From Treponema sp. UBA937 (GTDB lineage Bacteria > Spirochaetota > Spirochaetia > Treponematales > Breznakiellaceae), in NCBI GenBank assembly GCA_002293455.1, contig DBDH01000006.1, forward strand, positions 1-6,646: DNA of 6,646 nucleotides, written 5' to 3'. Of the stretch, positions 6,467 to 6,646 are shown one piece after another. The notes under the pieces were generated by a model. It saw only the letters and a list, made by a program, of their open reading frames with translations, did not search any database and was not told where the DNA came from. The translations under genes were made by a program, and so were the position numbers. Within the stretch, counting starts at the first letter, position 1; every line of letters starts with the position of its first letter.

Positions 6467-6646
6467 GTGGAAATACAGTTGATTAAAGCGGATATAAACA
6501 ATAGCGCGGAAATTCACGAAATGCAGATATTGGGATTTAAGGCTCTTTTGGATAAGTATAATGATGTTGAAACAAATCCTGGAGCGGAAACATTGGAAAA
6601 GGTGAGACAGAGATTTTCCCTTAATAATGAGCTTGTTGCAAAACTC
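6467..6646 (+). CDS. GNAT-family N-acetyltransferase, 5' part (cut by window edge)
   Basis: The frame is open for 60 codons to the right edge. Start chosen as GTG at 6467, 6 bases after the Shine-Dalgarno-like GAAGGGA. The frame is also open upstream to a TGA at 6428-6430, but no other good start with a ribosome binding site lies there. The visible residues, IQLIKADINNSAEIHEMQ then GFKALLDKYND and ETLEKVRQRF, match the N-terminal beta strand and helices of small GNAT acetyltransferases (I-R-x-A-x-x-x-D-A-x-x-I/L pattern, then a KYxDxETNP-type stretch seen in one GNAT subgroup). The acetyl-CoA binding motif (Q/R-x-x-G-x-G/A) would lie beyond the window, so the substrate and exact subgroup cannot be judged. 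No functional link to the dehydrogenase complex is evident beyond both using acyl-CoA. Confidence 0.68.
   Translation, partial: MEIQLIKADINNSAEIHEMQILGFKALLDKYNDVETNPGAETLEKVRQRFSLNNELVAKL

Overview
The window holds one compact four-gene cluster on the + strand, preceded by a 347-base non-coding leader and followed by the start of a fifth gene cut by the right edge. Moderate GC content, strong AAGGAG-type ribosome binding sites and the protein sequences suggest an anaerobic bacterium. My impression is a spirochaete of the Treponema group, with a Clostridia-like Firmicute as the alternative. No marker gene is present, so this placement is weak.

Layout. Bases 1-124 are a decayed C-terminal end of an IS30-type transposase: the catalytic-Glu block is in one frame and a C-terminal tail is in the next frame. 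Bases 154-202 carry two near-identical TACCGACCGGT boxes exactly 32 bp apart, which look like operators of a TetR-type repressor. Bases 281-309 are a near-consensus sigma70 promoter reading into the cluster. Next come a DeoR/GlpR-family regulator (348-1109), a lipoyl-bearing dihydrolipoamide acyltransferase E2 (1137-2510), dihydrolipoamide dehydrogenase E3 (2529-3923) and a single-chain E1 that joins the alpha and beta halves of a thiamine-diphosphate 2-oxoacid dehydrogenase (3955-6411). The 5' part of a GNAT acetyltransferase (6467 to the edge) follows after 55 bp.

How the genes work together. E1 decarboxylates a 2-oxoacid on thiamine diphosphate and transfers the acyl group to the lipoyl arm of E2. 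E2 passes it to CoA, and E3 reoxidises the lipoyl group with NAD+. All three activities of one complex are therefore encoded in a short operon with gaps of 18-31 bp, probably under the DeoR-type protein encoded first. The substrate cannot be read from the sequence: pyruvate, acetoin, a branched-chain or a sugar-derived 2-oxoacid are all possible. The gene order (E2-E3-E1), the one-chain E1 with internal insertions and an altered thiamine-diphosphate motif, and a second, degenerate subunit-binding motif in E2 set it apart from textbook pyruvate dehydrogenase operons.
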